A stretch of DNA of 64,000 nucleotides. Origin: Propionivibrio limicola. Lineage in GTDB: Bacteria; Pseudomonadota; Gammaproteobacteria; Burkholderiales; Rhodocyclaceae. Below the pieces are notes generated by a model. That model did no database searches and was not told the origin of the DNA. It was given only the letters and a program-made list of their open reading frames with translations. The DNA lies in the NCBI RefSeq assembly GCF_009469695.1, contig NZ_SSSR01000003.1, positions 124,001 through 188,000 of the forward strand, read 5' to 3'. A program made the position numbers and the translations under genes. Positions 34,476 to 43,293 of the stretch are shown piece after piece (the first letter of the stretch is position 1; the number at the start of each line of letters is the position of its first letter).

Positions 34476-34504
34476 ATTCTCCATGCCGACCCGCTTCGGG
34501 TCAA
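34476..34504 (-). promoter_or_regulatory. Candidate sigma-70 promoter for the cbpAB leader
   Basis: TTGACC (34504 to 34499, five of six to -35) and GAGAAT (34481 to 34476, four of six to -10) are separated by 17 bases. The expected start near 34469 is about six bases before the riboswitch P1 stem, which fits well. It lies downstream of the hydrolase stop codon. Confidence 0.55.
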
Positions 34505-34514
34505 GCCGGCCACA

Positions 34515-35162
34515 TTAAACGGCGTGGTCGTGCCAGGTGCGCAGGATGATGTCGCGCAGGAGGTGCAGGCGACGGTGGAAAAAGTGGTCGGCGCCGGGAA
34601 TGACGACGACCGGCAGTTCGAGCGGCTCCGCCCAGGCGAGGACGTTGGCGAGCGGCACAGTTTCGTCGGCCGAGCCGTGGATGATGAGCGTGTCGCTGGC
34701 GACGGCGCGTGTCACATAGTTGCGCGCGCCTTCAATGTAGCCAGCGGCGGTGCCAACGAGGACGAGGCGTTGCGCCGGTTCGCCTGCGGCAGCGAGCGCT
34801 TCGGCGACGCGCGTTTGCACGTAGGCGCCGAACGAGAAACCGGCGAGCACGACCGGCAGTTCGCCGAAGCTGTGCCGCGCCTCGTCGAGGACGGCGAGCA
34901 GGTCGTCGGTCTCGCCGCGGCCGTCGTCATGCGTTCCTTCGCTTGCGCCCACGCCGCGAAAGTTCGGGCGCAGGGCGATGTAGTTGAGGCGGGTGAACGT
35001 TCTGGCCAGCGTGTGCACGACCTTGTTGGTGTGGGTGCCGCCGAAGAGCGGGTGCGGGTGGGCGATGAGCGCGATTCCGCACGGCGCTTCCGGGGCTTCG
35101 ATGATCGTCTCGATGCGGCCGGCCGGGCCGGCGATGAAATGGATGGATTCGCTCGGTTTCAT
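34515..35162 (-). CDS. Alpha/beta-hydrolase (dienelactone hydrolase/YghX-like), 215 aa
   Basis: Cytoplasmic alpha/beta-hydrolase of unknown substrate, of the group that includes CocE/NonD-like small hydrolases in betaproteobacteria. The N-terminal IALIAHPHPLFGGTHTNKVVHTLAR segment, the LRPNFRGVGASEG loop, the nucleophile elbow AGFSFGAYVQ, the acid in IIHGSADETVPL and the base in PGADHFFHRRL are all visible. The ATG at 35162 gives MKPSESIHFIAG with GGAGAGGG upstream; the open frame extends 101 codons further without support. It lies immediately upstream of the cobalamin riboswitch in the same direction, but the cbp promoter candidate is downstream of its stop. Confidence 0.85.
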   Translation of the reverse strand: MKPSESIHFIAGPAGRIETIIEAPEAPCGIALIAHPHPLFGGTHTNKVVHTLARTFTRLNYIALRPNFRGVGASEGTHDDGRGETDDLLAVLDEARHSFGELPVVLAGFSFGAYVQTRVAEALAAAGEPAQRLVLVGTAAGYIEGARNYVTRAVASDTLIIHGSADETVPLANVLAWAEPLELPVVVIPGADHFFHRRLHLLRDIILRTWHDHAV

Positions 35163-35298
35163 GGTGCTCGTTCCCTCTCCTGCGGCGATTGCGCCGGCAA
35201 GGCGCCATTCTATCTCCGGCCATCGAGGCCTCGGCAATCGCTGGCCCCTTGCGCTTCTGCTATCCTCCTCCCTTCCTGCGCCATGCCGATCACCGATC

Positions 35299-35526
35299 AT
35301 GAAATACCTGTTGCTGCTCGCTATTATCGTTTTTGTCGTCTGGGGGCTGCGCAAGGTTCGCCTGCGCGGGCGGGCCATGCATCCGGCGCCGCGTCCGCCG
35401 GAGCGGATGGTTCGCTGCGAGGTGTGCGGCGTCAATGTGCCGGTCAGCGAAAGTCTGCTCGTCAATGGCCGCCGTTATTGCTCGGCGGCGCATCGTGATC
35501 AGGCGGCCAGGAGCACGCGTGATTGA
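35299..35526 (+). CDS. PP0621-family small membrane-anchored zinc-ribbon protein, 75 aa
   Basis: Short protein of unknown function with one N-terminal membrane helix (KYLLLLAIIVFVVWGL) and a compact metal-site candidate: RCEVCGVNVPVSES then NGRRYCSAAH, that is CxxC followed by CxxxH. It lies directly before pilS and overlaps it by eight bases (GTGATTGA), so it is co-translated with the sensor kinase. The conserved linkage suggests a role with PilS, but nothing in the sequence shows it. I recall the family name PP0621 for such proteins. The ATG at 35299 follows the cat of an unrelated upstream frame. Confidence 0.82.
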   Translation: MKYLLLLAIIVFVVWGLRKVRLRGRAMHPAPRPPERMVRCEVCGVNVPVSESLLVNGRRYCSAAHRDQAARSTRD

Positions 35527-37132
35527 GCCGCTGACGGTCTCGCCGGTGAGCGTGTCGCCGCGTGTTTCCGAAGCGCATTGGAAGTCGCTGCGCTATTTCA
35601 CGATTTACCGTTTGTGCATCGCGCTGCTGCTTTTTGCCTCGGCGCTGTTCGAGCCATCTTCCCTGTCGATCTTCAGTGCCCAGCGCGGGCTTCTACCGTT
35701 GCCCGTGGCGGCGTTTTACCAGTTGGCGACGCTGGGTGCCCTGCTCGCGGTGCATTTCTACCGGCATCGTTTCAACGTGCAGCTTGGCTTGCTGGTGGCC
35801 GTCGACGTGCTGGTGTTTACGCTCCTGATCCACTCCGGTGGCGGGCTGCGGAGCGGGATGGGAACGCTGTTGCTGGTGTCGCTGGCGTGCGCCGGGCTGG
35901 TTGGGCAGGGGCGGCTCGTTGTCTTCTACGCGGCCGTGGCGACGCTTTCGGTGCTGGCCGAGCAGTCGGTGCGGGCGCTAAGCGCGGACGCCGAGGTGGG
36001 CGATTTCCTGCAGGCCGGACTGTATTCGATCGGTTTTTTCGCAGTGGCCATTTCGGCCCGCCTGCTGGCCAGCCGGGTGATCGCCAACGAGGAACTGGCG
36101 CGCCGGCGGGGGCGCGATCTGAAGAATCAGATGCAGGTCGGCCAGCGCATCATCGAGGAAATGCAGGATGGCGTGCTCGTCATCGACCGGCATGGCCGGA
36201 TACGGCAGCGCAACCCGCGCGCCGGGCAACTGCTCGGACTGGGGGACCCGTCCGGGCGTCTGCTGGCCGATTATTCGACCGAGTTGGCGCAGGGCTTTGC
36301 CGCCTGGTGCCAGCGACCGTCCGCCGAGCCGATGCTGGTGCGCGCACCAGCGCGCGGCATGCTTTTGCGGGCACGTTTTGTGCCGACCGAGAGCTCGCGC
36401 CGCGATGTGCTCGTTTTTCTCGAAGACATGGGCCGGGTGCAGGAGCAGGCGCGTCAACTGAAACTGGCGGCGCTGGGAAGGCTGACGGCGAGCATTGCCC
36501 ACGAAATCCGCAATCCGCTGTCGGCCATCCGGCACGCGGGCGAGTTGTTGCAGGAGGAATTGCCGGCGGACGGCGCGCCGGTGAGCGAACGTTTGCTGCG
36601 CATCGTGCTCGATAACGCACAACGCGTCGAACGCATCGTCGGCGACGTCCTTGAGCTCGGGCGACGAGACCGGGTCCACCCGGAGCGCATCAACCTGCGA
36701 CAGATGCTGCCTTCGTTCGTCGAAGAGTTTTCGCTCAAGGAAGGAGCGGCGCTCGGCGTCGTGCAGGTCGATTTTTCGGGCCGGAGCGAGTTGTTCTTCG
36801 ACCGTTCGCATCTGCATCAGGTGTTGTGGAATCTGGTTGGCAATGCCTTCCGCTATTCGCGGCGCGAGCCTGGCAGCGTTCAGCTGCGGGTGCGCGACTC
36901 CGGCGAGGACGGGCGCGTCGAACTGCATGTGGCCGACGATGGTCCCGGTGTCGATGCGGCGAGTCGCGAGCAGGTGTTCGAACCGTTTTTCACGACGCAC
37001 AGCAAGGGAACGGGGCTCGGGCTGTATATCGCCCGTGAGTTGTGCGAGGCCAACAATGCCCGGCTGGAACTTCTGGACAGTCAGGCCGGGGCGGAATTCT
37101 GCATTTCAGGAAGGAGTGATGCGTGGCAGTGA
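35519..37132 (+). CDS. pilS: Type IV pilus sensor histidine kinase PilS, 537 aa
   Basis: Inner-membrane kinase that senses pilin and controls pilA transcription with PilR. About six membrane helices lie within residues 25-185, then a PAS-like domain (MQDGVLVIDRHGRIRQRNP), a HisKA box with phospho-acceptor His328 (SIAHEIRNPLSAIRHAGEL), and HATPase motifs LWNLVGNAFRYS, VADDGPGVD and TTHSKGTGLGLYIAREL. The GTG at 35519 has CAGGAG at suitable spacing and gives a normal length; upstream codons would overlap the zinc-ribbon gene. It overlaps pilR by ten bases. No pilA is in the window. Confidence 0.93.
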   Translation: MIEPLTVSPVSVSPRVSEAHWKSLRYFTIYRLCIALLLFASALFEPSSLSIFSAQRGLLPLPVAAFYQLATLGALLAVHFYRHRFNVQLGLLVAVDVLVFTLLIHSGGGLRSGMGTLLLVSLACAGLVGQGRLVVFYAAVATLSVLAEQSVRALSADAEVGDFLQAGLYSIGFFAVAISARLLASRVIANEELARRRGRDLKNQMQVGQRIIEEMQDGVLVIDRHGRIRQRNPRAGQLLGLGDPSGRLLADYSTELAQGFAAWCQRPSAEPMLVRAPARGMLLRARFVPTESSRRDVLVFLEDMGRVQEQARQLKLAALGRLTASIAHEIRNPLSAIRHAGELLQEELPADGAPVSERLLRIVLDNAQRVERIVGDVLELGRRDRVHPERINLRQMLPSFVEEFSLKEGAALGVVQVDFSGRSELFFDRSHLHQVLWNLVGNAFRYSRREPGSVQLRVRDSGEDGRVELHVADDGPGVDAASREQVFEPFFTTHSKGTGLGLYIARELCEANNARLELLDSQAGAEFCISGRSDAWQ

Positions 37133-38514
37133 GCAGGTCTGAACGCCGCTCGGGCGAATTGCCGAGAGTGCTGGTGGTCGATGACGAGGCGGACATCCGC
37201 GAGCTGGTTGATCTGACGCTTGTCCGCATGGGGCTGTCGGCTGATTGCGCCGGTAGCGTTGGCGAAGCCAAAGGGTTTCTGGAGCGTGAGCGCTACAGCC
37301 TGTGCCTGACCGACATGCGCTTGCCCGACGGCGAGGGGCTGGAAATCGTGCGCCTGATCGGCGAACGCTATCCAGAGACGCCGGTCGCCGTCATCACCGC
37401 TTTCGGCAGCGCCGACAATGCCGTCGCCGCGCTCAAGGCCGGGGCGTTTGATTACCTGGCCAAGCCGGTCGCACTCGATCAGTTGCGCACGCTGATCAAG
37501 TCGGCGATCAGCCTGCCGCCTGCCCAGAAAAGCGGAGAAGTGTCGGCCGCGCCAGGCCAAGGGCTGTCCGCGCAGCTGATCGGCGTGTCACCGGCCATTG
37601 AGTCCGTGCGGGATATGATCGCCAAGCTGGCGCGCAGTCAGGCGCCGGTCTACATCTCTGGTGAGTCGGGCAGCGGCAAGGAAATGGCGGCGCGCCTGAT
37701 CCATGGGCAGAGCGCCCGGCATGCGGCGCCTTTCGTGCCGGTTAACTGCGGTGCGATTCCCGAAAACCTGATGGAGAGCGAGTTCTTCGGCTATCGCAAG
37801 GGCGCTTTCACCGGGGCTGACGGTGACCGCGATGGCTTCTTCCAGGCCGCGCATGGCGGCACCCTGTTCCTCGACGAGGTGGCCGATCTGCCGCTGGCGA
37901 TGCAGGTCAAACTGTTGCGCGCGATTCAGGAAAAGAAGGTGCGCAAGGTCGGCTATGCCACCGAGGAGCCGGTCGATGTGCGCATCCTGTCGGCGACGCA
38001 CCGCAAGCTGGCCGATTGCGTCGACGCCGGAACCTTTCGGCAGGATCTGTACTACCGCCTGAACGTGATCGAACTGAAGATGCCGGCTTTGCGCGAACGG
38101 CAGGAGGATATTCCGCTATTGGTCGAGGCTGTTTTGCAGCGCATTTGCGGCGGATGTCCGCCGGTCTTGAGCGCGGAGGCGATGCAGGCGCTGAGCCGCT
38201 ATGCGTATCCGGGCAATGTCCGTGAACTGGAAAACATTCTCGAACGGGCCACGGCGCTGTGTTCGAACGACATCGTGACGCCGGACGATCTGCAACTGGC
38301 TGCCGGCACTGGCGTCGACGGTGTTGGCAGCGTCGAGGGACGTGCTGGCGAAACGCTCGATGACCTCGTCAACCGCGTCGAAAAGCAGGCGATTCTCGAT
38401 GCGCTGGCTAAAACCGGCTTCAACCGCACGGCGGCGGCCCGGCTGCTTGGCGTCACCTTCCGCTCGCTGCGCTATCGCATCGAACGTCTTGGTATCGAGG
38501 ACGGCGCAGAATGA
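37123..38514 (+). CDS. pilR: Sigma-54-dependent response regulator PilR, 463 aa
   Basis: NtrC-type activator of pilin genes. Receiver domain with Asp64 (LCLTDMRLPDG) and Lys114 (YLAKPV). AAA+ domain with Walker A GESGSGKE (180-187), the sigma-54 contact loop GAFTGA (227-232), Walker B LFLDEVADL and the arginine-finger region YYRLNVIELKMPALRER. A Fis-type helix-turn-helix ends the protein (FNRTAAARLLGVTFRSLRYRIERLGI). The start is GTG at 37123, with AAGGAG upstream. The stop overlaps ampD by four bases. Confidence 0.96.
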   Translation: MAVSRSERRSGELPRVLVVDDEADIRELVDLTLVRMGLSADCAGSVGEAKGFLERERYSLCLTDMRLPDGEGLEIVRLIGERYPETPVAVITAFGSADNAVAALKAGAFDYLAKPVALDQLRTLIKSAISLPPAQKSGEVSAAPGQGLSAQLIGVSPAIESVRDMIAKLARSQAPVYISGESGSGKEMAARLIHGQSARHAAPFVPVNCGAIPENLMESEFFGYRKGAFTGADGDRDGFFQAAHGGTLFLDEVADLPLAMQVKLLRAIQEKKVRKVGYATEEPVDVRILSATHRKLADCVDAGTFRQDLYYRLNVIELKMPALRERQEDIPLLVEAVLQRICGGCPPVLSAEAMQALSRYAYPGNVRELENILERATALCSNDIVTPDDLQLAAGTGVDGVGSVEGRAGETLDDLVNRVEKQAILDALAKTGFNRTAAARLLGVTFRSLRYRIERLGIEDGAE

Positions 38515-39134
38515 ACCAGATCGAGACCGTGTCCGGACAACGCGTGCCGACCGACGATTGGCGGGATGGCTGGCTGCAATCGCTGGCGCCGGGTTGCCCC
38601 GTACGCCATGTGCCGTCGCCCAATTCCGACGCACGGCCGGCGGGCGAAAAGGTGTCGCTGGTCGTCGTGCACGCCATTAGCCTGCCGCCCTCGCAATTCG
38701 GCAGCGACGATATCGCGCGCTTGTTCACCAACATGCTTGATCCGGCCGCCCATCCTTATTTCGCCGGAATTCATACGCTGCGTGTTTCCGCGCATTTCCT
38801 GATCCGCCGCGATGGCGAGCTGATCCAGTTCGTGTCGGCTGACCAGCGCGCCTGGCATGCGGGCGTTTCTTCCTGGCGGGGGCGTGAGCGTTGCAACGAT
38901 TTTTCCATCGGGATTGAACTGGAAGGTTGCGACGACCTGCCGTTCGAGGACGCCCAGTACGGGCGTTTGGGCGAGTTGTTGCGGGCGTTGCGGACGCGCT
39001 ACCCGTTCGAGGCGGTGGCCGGGCATTCCACCATCGCGCCCGGCCGCAAGACCGACCCTGGCCCGTTTTTTGAGTGGATGCGTTTGCGCGACCTCGGTGA
39101 AGAATTGTTGCCGGATCTGAACGCTACACGCTGA
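38511..39134 (+). CDS. ampD: 1,6-anhydro-N-acetylmuramyl-L-alanine amidase AmpD, 207 aa
   Basis: Cytoplasmic zinc amidase of peptidoglycan recycling; loss of AmpD derepresses AmpC beta-lactamase where ampR-ampC exist. The amidase_2 fold shows SLVVVHAISLPPSQFG (first zinc His), VSAHFLIRRDGELIQFV, AWHAGVSSWRGRERCNDFSIGIELEG and AGHSTIAPGRKTDPGPFF, with the second zinc His and the Lys/Asp of the active site. Length is slightly above E. coli AmpD. It is translationally coupled to pilR. It converges with tatC across 33 bases. Confidence 0.95.
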   Translation: MNQIETVSGQRVPTDDWRDGWLQSLAPGCPVRHVPSPNSDARPAGEKVSLVVVHAISLPPSQFGSDDIARLFTNMLDPAAHPYFAGIHTLRVSAHFLIRRDGELIQFVSADQRAWHAGVSSWRGRERCNDFSIGIELEGCDDLPFEDAQYGRLGELLRALRTRYPFEAVAGHSTIAPGRKTDPGPFFEWMRLRDLGEELLPDLNATR

Positions 39135-39167
39135 AGGTCGGGCGTGCGCGGGATTGAGTGAGCCCCG

Positions 39168-39908
39168 TTAGCCCCGCCGCGACTCGGTATTCGGCTGGCC
39201 GACAAAGCGCGCCAGCAGCAGGCCCAGTTCATAGAGCAGGCACAGCGGAATGGCGAGCAACAATTGCGACACGACATCGGGCGGGGTGAAGATGGCGGCG
39301 ATGACGAAGGCGCCGACGATGACGTAGGAGCGCCATTCCTTGAGCGTGGCCAGTTCGACAAAACCCATCCGGACCAGCACGATGACGATGACGGGGACTT
39401 CGAAGGTTGCACCAAAGGCCAGGAAGGTGCTCAGCACGAACGACAGATATTTCTCGATGTCGGTCATCCAGGCCACTCCTTCGGGGGCGACTTTCGCCAT
39501 GAAGCCGAAAATGGTCGGGAAAACAACGAAGTAGGCGAACGACATGCCGATGAAAAAGAGCAGGACGCTGGCGGTCAGGAGCGGCAGCGCCAAGCGCTTC
39601 TCGTGGGCGTAAAGGCCGGGGGCGATAAAGGCCCAGGCTTGATAGAGCACGTAAGGCAGGGTGATCAGAAAGGCGACCATCAAGGCGACTTTCATCGGCA
39701 CCATGAAAACGCCGATGACGTCGGTGGCGATCATTTGCCCGCCTTGCGGTAGCGAGTGCAGGAGCGGTTCGGCAAGCAGCGCGTAGAGATCGCGTGCCCA
39801 GGGGAACAGGCAGATGAACACGAGGCCGATCGCCAGCAGCGCCCGGATCAGGCGGTTGCGCAGTTCGATGAGATGGGTCAGGAAGGATTCTTCGGGCGCT
39901 TGATCCAT
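39168..39908 (-). CDS. tatC: Sec-independent protein translocase TatC, 246 aa
   Basis: Six-helix inner-membrane core of the Tat export machine; it binds twin-arginine signal peptides. The N-terminal FLTHLIELRNRLIRAL carries the conserved Glu used in signal recognition, and FEVPVIVIVLVRMGFV, the second conserved Glu. FIAPGLYAHEKRLALPLL and AAIFTPPDVVSQLLLAIPL are family blocks. Length is typical. Seven bases downstream of tatB, it is the last gene of the minus-strand his-tat run. Confidence 0.97.
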   Translation of the reverse strand: MDQAPEESFLTHLIELRNRLIRALLAIGLVFICLFPWARDLYALLAEPLLHSLPQGGQMIATDVIGVFMVPMKVALMVAFLITLPYVLYQAWAFIAPGLYAHEKRLALPLLTASVLLFFIGMSFAYFVVFPTIFGFMAKVAPEGVAWMTDIEKYLSFVLSTFLAFGATFEVPVIVIVLVRMGFVELATLKEWRSYVIVGAFVIAAIFTPPDVVSQLLLAIPLCLLYELGLLLARFVGQPNTESRRG

Positions 39909-39915
39909 GCGCTAT

Positions 39916-40260
39916 TCATTCCTTGGCGCGAAGAGCGGGGTCGCTTTTCGCGGTTTCCGTTGAAGTGGCGGAGGCTGTGCCGCCGATGGATTGCTCAAGC
40001 CCCGCCTGCGCCTGAGTGACTTCGGCATTGATGCTGTGCTCGAGCTGACGAGCCGATTCCTGAACCTGCGCCTGCATTTTTTTCAGTTCATCGAGCTGCA
40101 TTTCACGGCTGATATCGGTTTTGACATCATGCACGTAGCGCTGCAGGCGCCCCAGCAGGTGGCCGGCCGTGCGAGCCACTTTCGGCAGACGCTCCGGACC
40201 GATGACCACGATGGCCACGATGCCGATAACGATCAGCTCGGAAAATGCGATGTCAAACAT
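39916..40260 (-). CDS. tatB: Sec-independent protein translocase TatB, 114 aa
   Basis: Single-span Tat component that, with TatC, forms the signal peptide receptor. It begins MFDIAFSELIVIGIVAIVVIGPERLPKVARTAG: a short N-tail, the Glu within the membrane span and the GPERLP hinge typical of TatB. The amphipathic helix GRLQRYVHDVKTDIS and a polar, low-complexity tail follow. The order tatA-tatB-tatC is intact, with 97 bases between tatA and tatB. Confidence 0.95.
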   Translation of the reverse strand: MFDIAFSELIVIGIVAIVVIGPERLPKVARTAGHLLGRLQRYVHDVKTDISREMQLDELKKMQAQVQESARQLEHSINAEVTQAQAGLEQSIGGTASATSTETAKSDPALRAKE

Positions 40261-40357
40261 GGGGCGGAAGGTATCCTGAAGCGGGAGGCCAGGGCCGGCC
40301 GGGATGGGTTTTCACGTGCCGGCGCCAGGCGCCTTGGGGGGCTTTTGAGGTGTCTTT

Positions 40358-40588
40358 TTAAGACTTGGTTTTTTCCTTGACCTCGCCTTCGATGGTCTGT
40401 CCATCGGAGATCTGTTGCGCCGGGTCGGTCGGTTTGGTGGCCTCGCTCGATCCTTCCCGCATGCCTTCCTTGAAGCCCTTGACCGCGCCGCCCAGGTCTT
40501 CGCCGATGTTGCGCAGTTTCTTCGTGCCGAAGACGAGCATGACGATGAGCAGGACAACCAGCCAGTGCCAGATGCTGAGACTTCCCAT
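40358..40588 (-). CDS. tatA: Sec-independent protein translocase TatA, 76 aa
   Basis: Pore-forming or membrane-thinning Tat component. [43 protein letters not shown] shows the short membrane helix, the FGTKKLR hinge and the amphipathic helix of TatA. The acidic/polar tail ([24 protein letters not shown]) is normal. It starts ten bases after the HIT gene stop in the conserved hisE-HIT-tatABC order. Confidence 0.95.
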   Translation of the reverse strand: MGSLSIWHWLVVLLIVMLVFGTKKLRNIGEDLGGAVKGFKEGMREGSSEATKPTDPAQQISDGQTIEGEVKEKTKS

Positions 40589-40598
40589 GATTTACCTC

Positions 40599-40949
40599 CT
40601 AGTTGCGTTTGAGCATCGGTCCGACCGGGTCTGGGCCGCCCACCACGTGCGCGTGCAGGTGCGGGACTTCCTGACCGCCAACGCGGCCGTTGTTGATGAT
40701 GACACGGAATCCGTCCGGACTGCCGTTTTCTTCGGCCAGCTGGTTGGCGACCGACAGCATCCGGCCCAAGACAGCTTCATCGTCCTGGCTGACCGTTTGC
40801 AGCGAGGTGATGTGACGCTTCGGGATGACCAGAAGGTGCATTGGCCGGGCCGGGTTGATGTCGTGAAAGGCGAGCACGAGCTCGTCTTCGTAGGCTTTGC
40901 GCGACGGAATGTCGCCACGCGCGATCTTGCAAAACAGGCAATTGTCCAT
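40599..40949 (-). CDS. HIT family (histidine triad) nucleotide-binding protein, 116 aa
   Basis: HinT-like purine nucleoside phosphoramidase. The triad is HLHAHVVGG near the C-terminus. The N-terminus MDNCLFCKIARGDIPSRKAYEDE carries the usual zinc-binding CxxC pair, and LLVIPKRHITSLQ is conserved. Two ATG codons are in frame, 40961 and 40949; I prefer 40949 because MDNCLFCKI is the standard start and GGA lies nearby, but both are possible. Position between hisE and tatA is typical of betaproteobacteria. Confidence 0.92.
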   Translation of the reverse strand: MDNCLFCKIARGDIPSRKAYEDELVLAFHDINPARPMHLLVIPKRHITSLQTVSQDDEAVLGRMLSVANQLAEENGSPDGFRVIINNGRVGGQEVPHLHAHVVGGPDPVGPMLKRN

Positions 40950-40964
40950 GAGCGCGTCCATTGC

Positions 40965-41288
40965 TTACTTTGTCCGTGAATTCTTTTCTTCGATGCCGGA
41001 AACGCCTTCGCGCCGGCGCAGTTCCTGCAGCACGTCGTCAATGCCGATGCCGTAAAAAGCGAGCAAGACCATCATGTGGTAGAGGACATCGGTTGATTCA
41101 TAAACGATGTTCAGCCGCTTGCCATCCTTGGCGGCCATGATCAGTTCGGCACATTCCTCGCCGATCTTTTTCAGGATCGAATCCGGTCCCTTGGCAAAGA
41201 GCTTGGCCGTGTAGGAGGTTTCCGGATCGGCGTGCCGGCGTGTTGCCAGTGTTTCAGCGAGGCGGTGCAGAATGTCTTGGTCGCTCAT
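40965..41288 (-). CDS. hisE: Phosphoribosyl-ATP diphosphatase HisE, 107 aa
   Basis: All-alpha MazG-like hydrolase for the second step of histidine synthesis, PR-ATP to PR-AMP. The metal-binding pattern is visible in [35 protein letters not shown] (EExxE and ExxD). [21 protein letters not shown] is the family N-terminal block. It is separate from hisI, as usual in this group. ATG 41288 overlaps the hisI stop by four bases. Confidence 0.96.
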   Translation of the reverse strand: MSDQDILHRLAETLATRRHADPETSYTAKLFAKGPDSILKKIGEECAELIMAAKDGKRLNIVYESTDVLYHMMVLLAFYGIGIDDVLQELRRREGVSGIEEKNSRTK

Positions 41289-41689
41289 TTCGCGTAAATG
41301 TCCTTTGGGTCTTTCAACGTCGGGTCAGTTGGAACCCAGCGATCTCCCTGAAGTTCAAGGAAGAAACAACTTTCCCGCCCGGTGTGGCAGGCAATGCCGC
41401 CGATTTGGTCAACGAGCAGTAGCAGCACGTCGCCGTCGCAGTCGGCGCGCAGCGAGCGGACTTTTTGCACGTGGCCGGATTCTTCGCCCTTGTGCCAGAG
41501 GCGCTGGCGCGAGCGCGACCAGTACACCGCGGTGCCGGTGGCGACCGTTTCCTGCAGCGATTCGCGGTTCATCCAGGCGAACATGATGACGCGGCCGCTT
41601 GTCGCTTCCTGGGCGATGGCCGGAATGAGCCCGTTCTCGTCCCACTTGAGTGCATCCAGCCACGGCAGGCTGTAGTCCATGTCGCTCAC
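41285..41689 (-). CDS. hisI: Phosphoribosyl-AMP cyclohydrolase HisI, 134 aa
   Basis: Zinc enzyme that opens the PR-AMP ring. [41 protein letters not shown] is the core signature, and [24 protein letters not shown] has the metal-binding Asp and Cys residues. Length is typical of a stand-alone HisI. It overlaps hisF and hisE by four bases each, which indicates tight coupling. Confidence 0.97.
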   Translation of the reverse strand: MSDMDYSLPWLDALKWDENGLIPAIAQEATSGRVIMFAWMNRESLQETVATGTAVYWSRSRQRLWHKGEESGHVQKVRSLRADCDGDVLLLLVDQIGGIACHTGRESCFFLELQGDRWVPTDPTLKDPKDIYAK

Positions 41690-42447
41690 AGGCGTACCTC
41701 GATGCCGCGTTCGTGCATGTATTCCTTGGCTTGCCGCACCGTGTATTCGCCGAAATGGAAGATGCTGGCGGCGAGTACCGCATCGGCACCGCCGATCGAG
41801 ACGCCATCGGCCAAATGTTGCAGGTTGCCGACGCCGCCGCTGGCGATTACCGGGATATCGACGGCGTCGGAAACGGCGCGCGTCAACGCCAGGTCAAAAC
41901 CATTCTTGGTGCCGTCGCGGTCCATGCTGGTCAGCAGGATTTCACCGGCGCCGAGTTGCTGCACCCGGCGCGCCCAGTCGACGACGGCGAGGCCGGTGCG
42001 GTTGCGACCGCCGTGGGTGAAGACTTCCCACTGGCCAGGCGCGACCTGTTTGGCGTCGATGGCGACGACGATGCACTGGTTGCCGACTTTGGCCGAGGCT
42101 TCGGCGACAAGGTCGGGGTTGGTGACGGCGGCCGTGTTCATGCTGACCTTGTCGGCGCCAGCGTTGAGCAGACGGCGCACGTCAGCGACGGTACGCACGC
42201 CGCCACCGACGGTGAGCGGGATGAAGACCTGCGAGGCGCAGGCTTCGACGATGTGCAGGATGATGTCGCGCTGGTCTGACGAGGCGGTGATGTCGAGGAA
42301 GGTGACTTCGTCGGCGCCCTGTGCGTCATAGCGGCGGGCGATTTCGACCGGATCGCCGGCGTCGCGCAGGTCAACGAAGTTGGTACCCTTGACGACCCGT
42401 CCGGCGGTGACGTCGAGGCAGGGGATGATTCGCTTGGCTAGTCCCAA
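41686..42447 (-). CDS. hisF: Imidazole glycerol phosphate synthase subunit HisF, 253 aa
   Basis: TIM-barrel cyclase subunit that uses ammonia from HisH to form IGP and AICAR. The catalytic Asp is in [18 protein letters not shown], and the second in [22 protein letters not shown]. Half-barrel repeats [22 protein letters not shown] and [20 protein letters not shown] with phosphate loops GGGVRT and ASGGVGNL are present. 36 bases downstream of hisA. Confidence 0.98.
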   Translation of the reverse strand: MGLAKRIIPCLDVTAGRVVKGTNFVDLRDAGDPVEIARRYDAQGADEVTFLDITASSDQRDIILHIVEACASQVFIPLTVGGGVRTVADVRRLLNAGADKVSMNTAAVTNPDLVAEASAKVGNQCIVVAIDAKQVAPGQWEVFTHGGRNRTGLAVVDWARRVQQLGAGEILLTSMDRDGTKNGFDLALTRAVSDAVDIPVIASGGVGNLQHLADGVSIGGADAVLAASIFHFGEYTVRQAKEYMHERGIEVRL

Positions 42448-42483
42448 AATGGATTCCTGTCTCTGCTGTTGCGGGGCGGCGGC

Positions 42484-43224
42484 TTAGGCACCGAGTTTGT
42501 CGGCTTCGGCCTGAGCGGCGGCGAAATCGAGCGAGCCGTCGTAGATGGCCCGGCCGGCGATCGTGCCGAAAATGCCTTCGCTTTCCACCGCACACAGTTT
42601 GCGGATGTCCTCGATGTTCGACAGTCCGCCGCTGGCAATCACCGGAATGCGCAAGGCTTGTGCCAGCTTGACGGTGGCTTCGATGTTGATGCCGCTCAAC
42701 ATGCCGTCGCGGCCGATGTCGGTGTAGATGATCGATTCGACGCCGTAATCCTCGCATTTCTTGGCGAGGTCGATGACGTCGTGGCCGGTCAGCTTCGACC
42801 AGCCGTCGACCGCGACCTTGCCGTCCTTGGCGTCGAGCCCGACGATGATCTGGCCGGGGAAGGCGCTGCACGCATCGTGCAGGAAGCCGGGGTTTTTGAC
42901 GGCGGCCGTGCCGATGATGACGTAGCTGACGCCGTCGTCGAGGCAGCGTTCGATTGTGTCGAGGTCGCGGATGCCGCCACCCAACTGCACGGGAATGTCC
43001 TTGCCGACGGCGCGGACGATTTCCTTGATGGCGCTTTCGTTCTTGGGCTTGCCGGCAAAGGCGCCGTTCAGGTCGACCACGTGCAGGCGGCGAGCGCCTT
43101 GCGCTAGCCAATGGGCGGCTTGCTCGCCGGGCGAGTTGGAAAAGACCGTGGCTTCGTCCATGAGGCCCTGTTTGAGACGGACACATTGGCCGTCCTTCAG
43201 GTCAATCGCGGGGATGATCAGCAT
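42484..43224 (-). CDS. hisA: ProFAR isomerase HisA, 246 aa
   Basis: TIM-barrel enzyme that isomerises ProFAR to PRFAR. The catalytic Asp8 is in [20 protein letters not shown] and the second acid in [16 protein letters not shown]. Phosphate-binding loops are [12 protein letters not shown] and [12 protein letters not shown]. Length is typical. It lies 69 bases downstream of hisH. The C-terminus ends [10 protein letters not shown]. Confidence 0.97.
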   Translation of the reverse strand: MLIIPAIDLKDGQCVRLKQGLMDEATVFSNSPGEQAAHWLAQGARRLHVVDLNGAFAGKPKNESAIKEIVRAVGKDIPVQLGGGIRDLDTIERCLDDGVSYVIIGTAAVKNPGFLHDACSAFPGQIIVGLDAKDGKVAVDGWSKLTGHDVIDLAKKCEDYGVESIIYTDIGRDGMLSGINIEATVKLAQALRIPVIASGGLSNIEDIRKLCAVESEGIFGTIAGRAIYDGSLDFAAAQAEADKLGA

Positions 43225-43293
43225 TTTTTAGAACTGGAAAAGTGAAGAAAGGAAATCGGAAAGAGGTCTATCCGGGATCGGTGCATGACTGCC

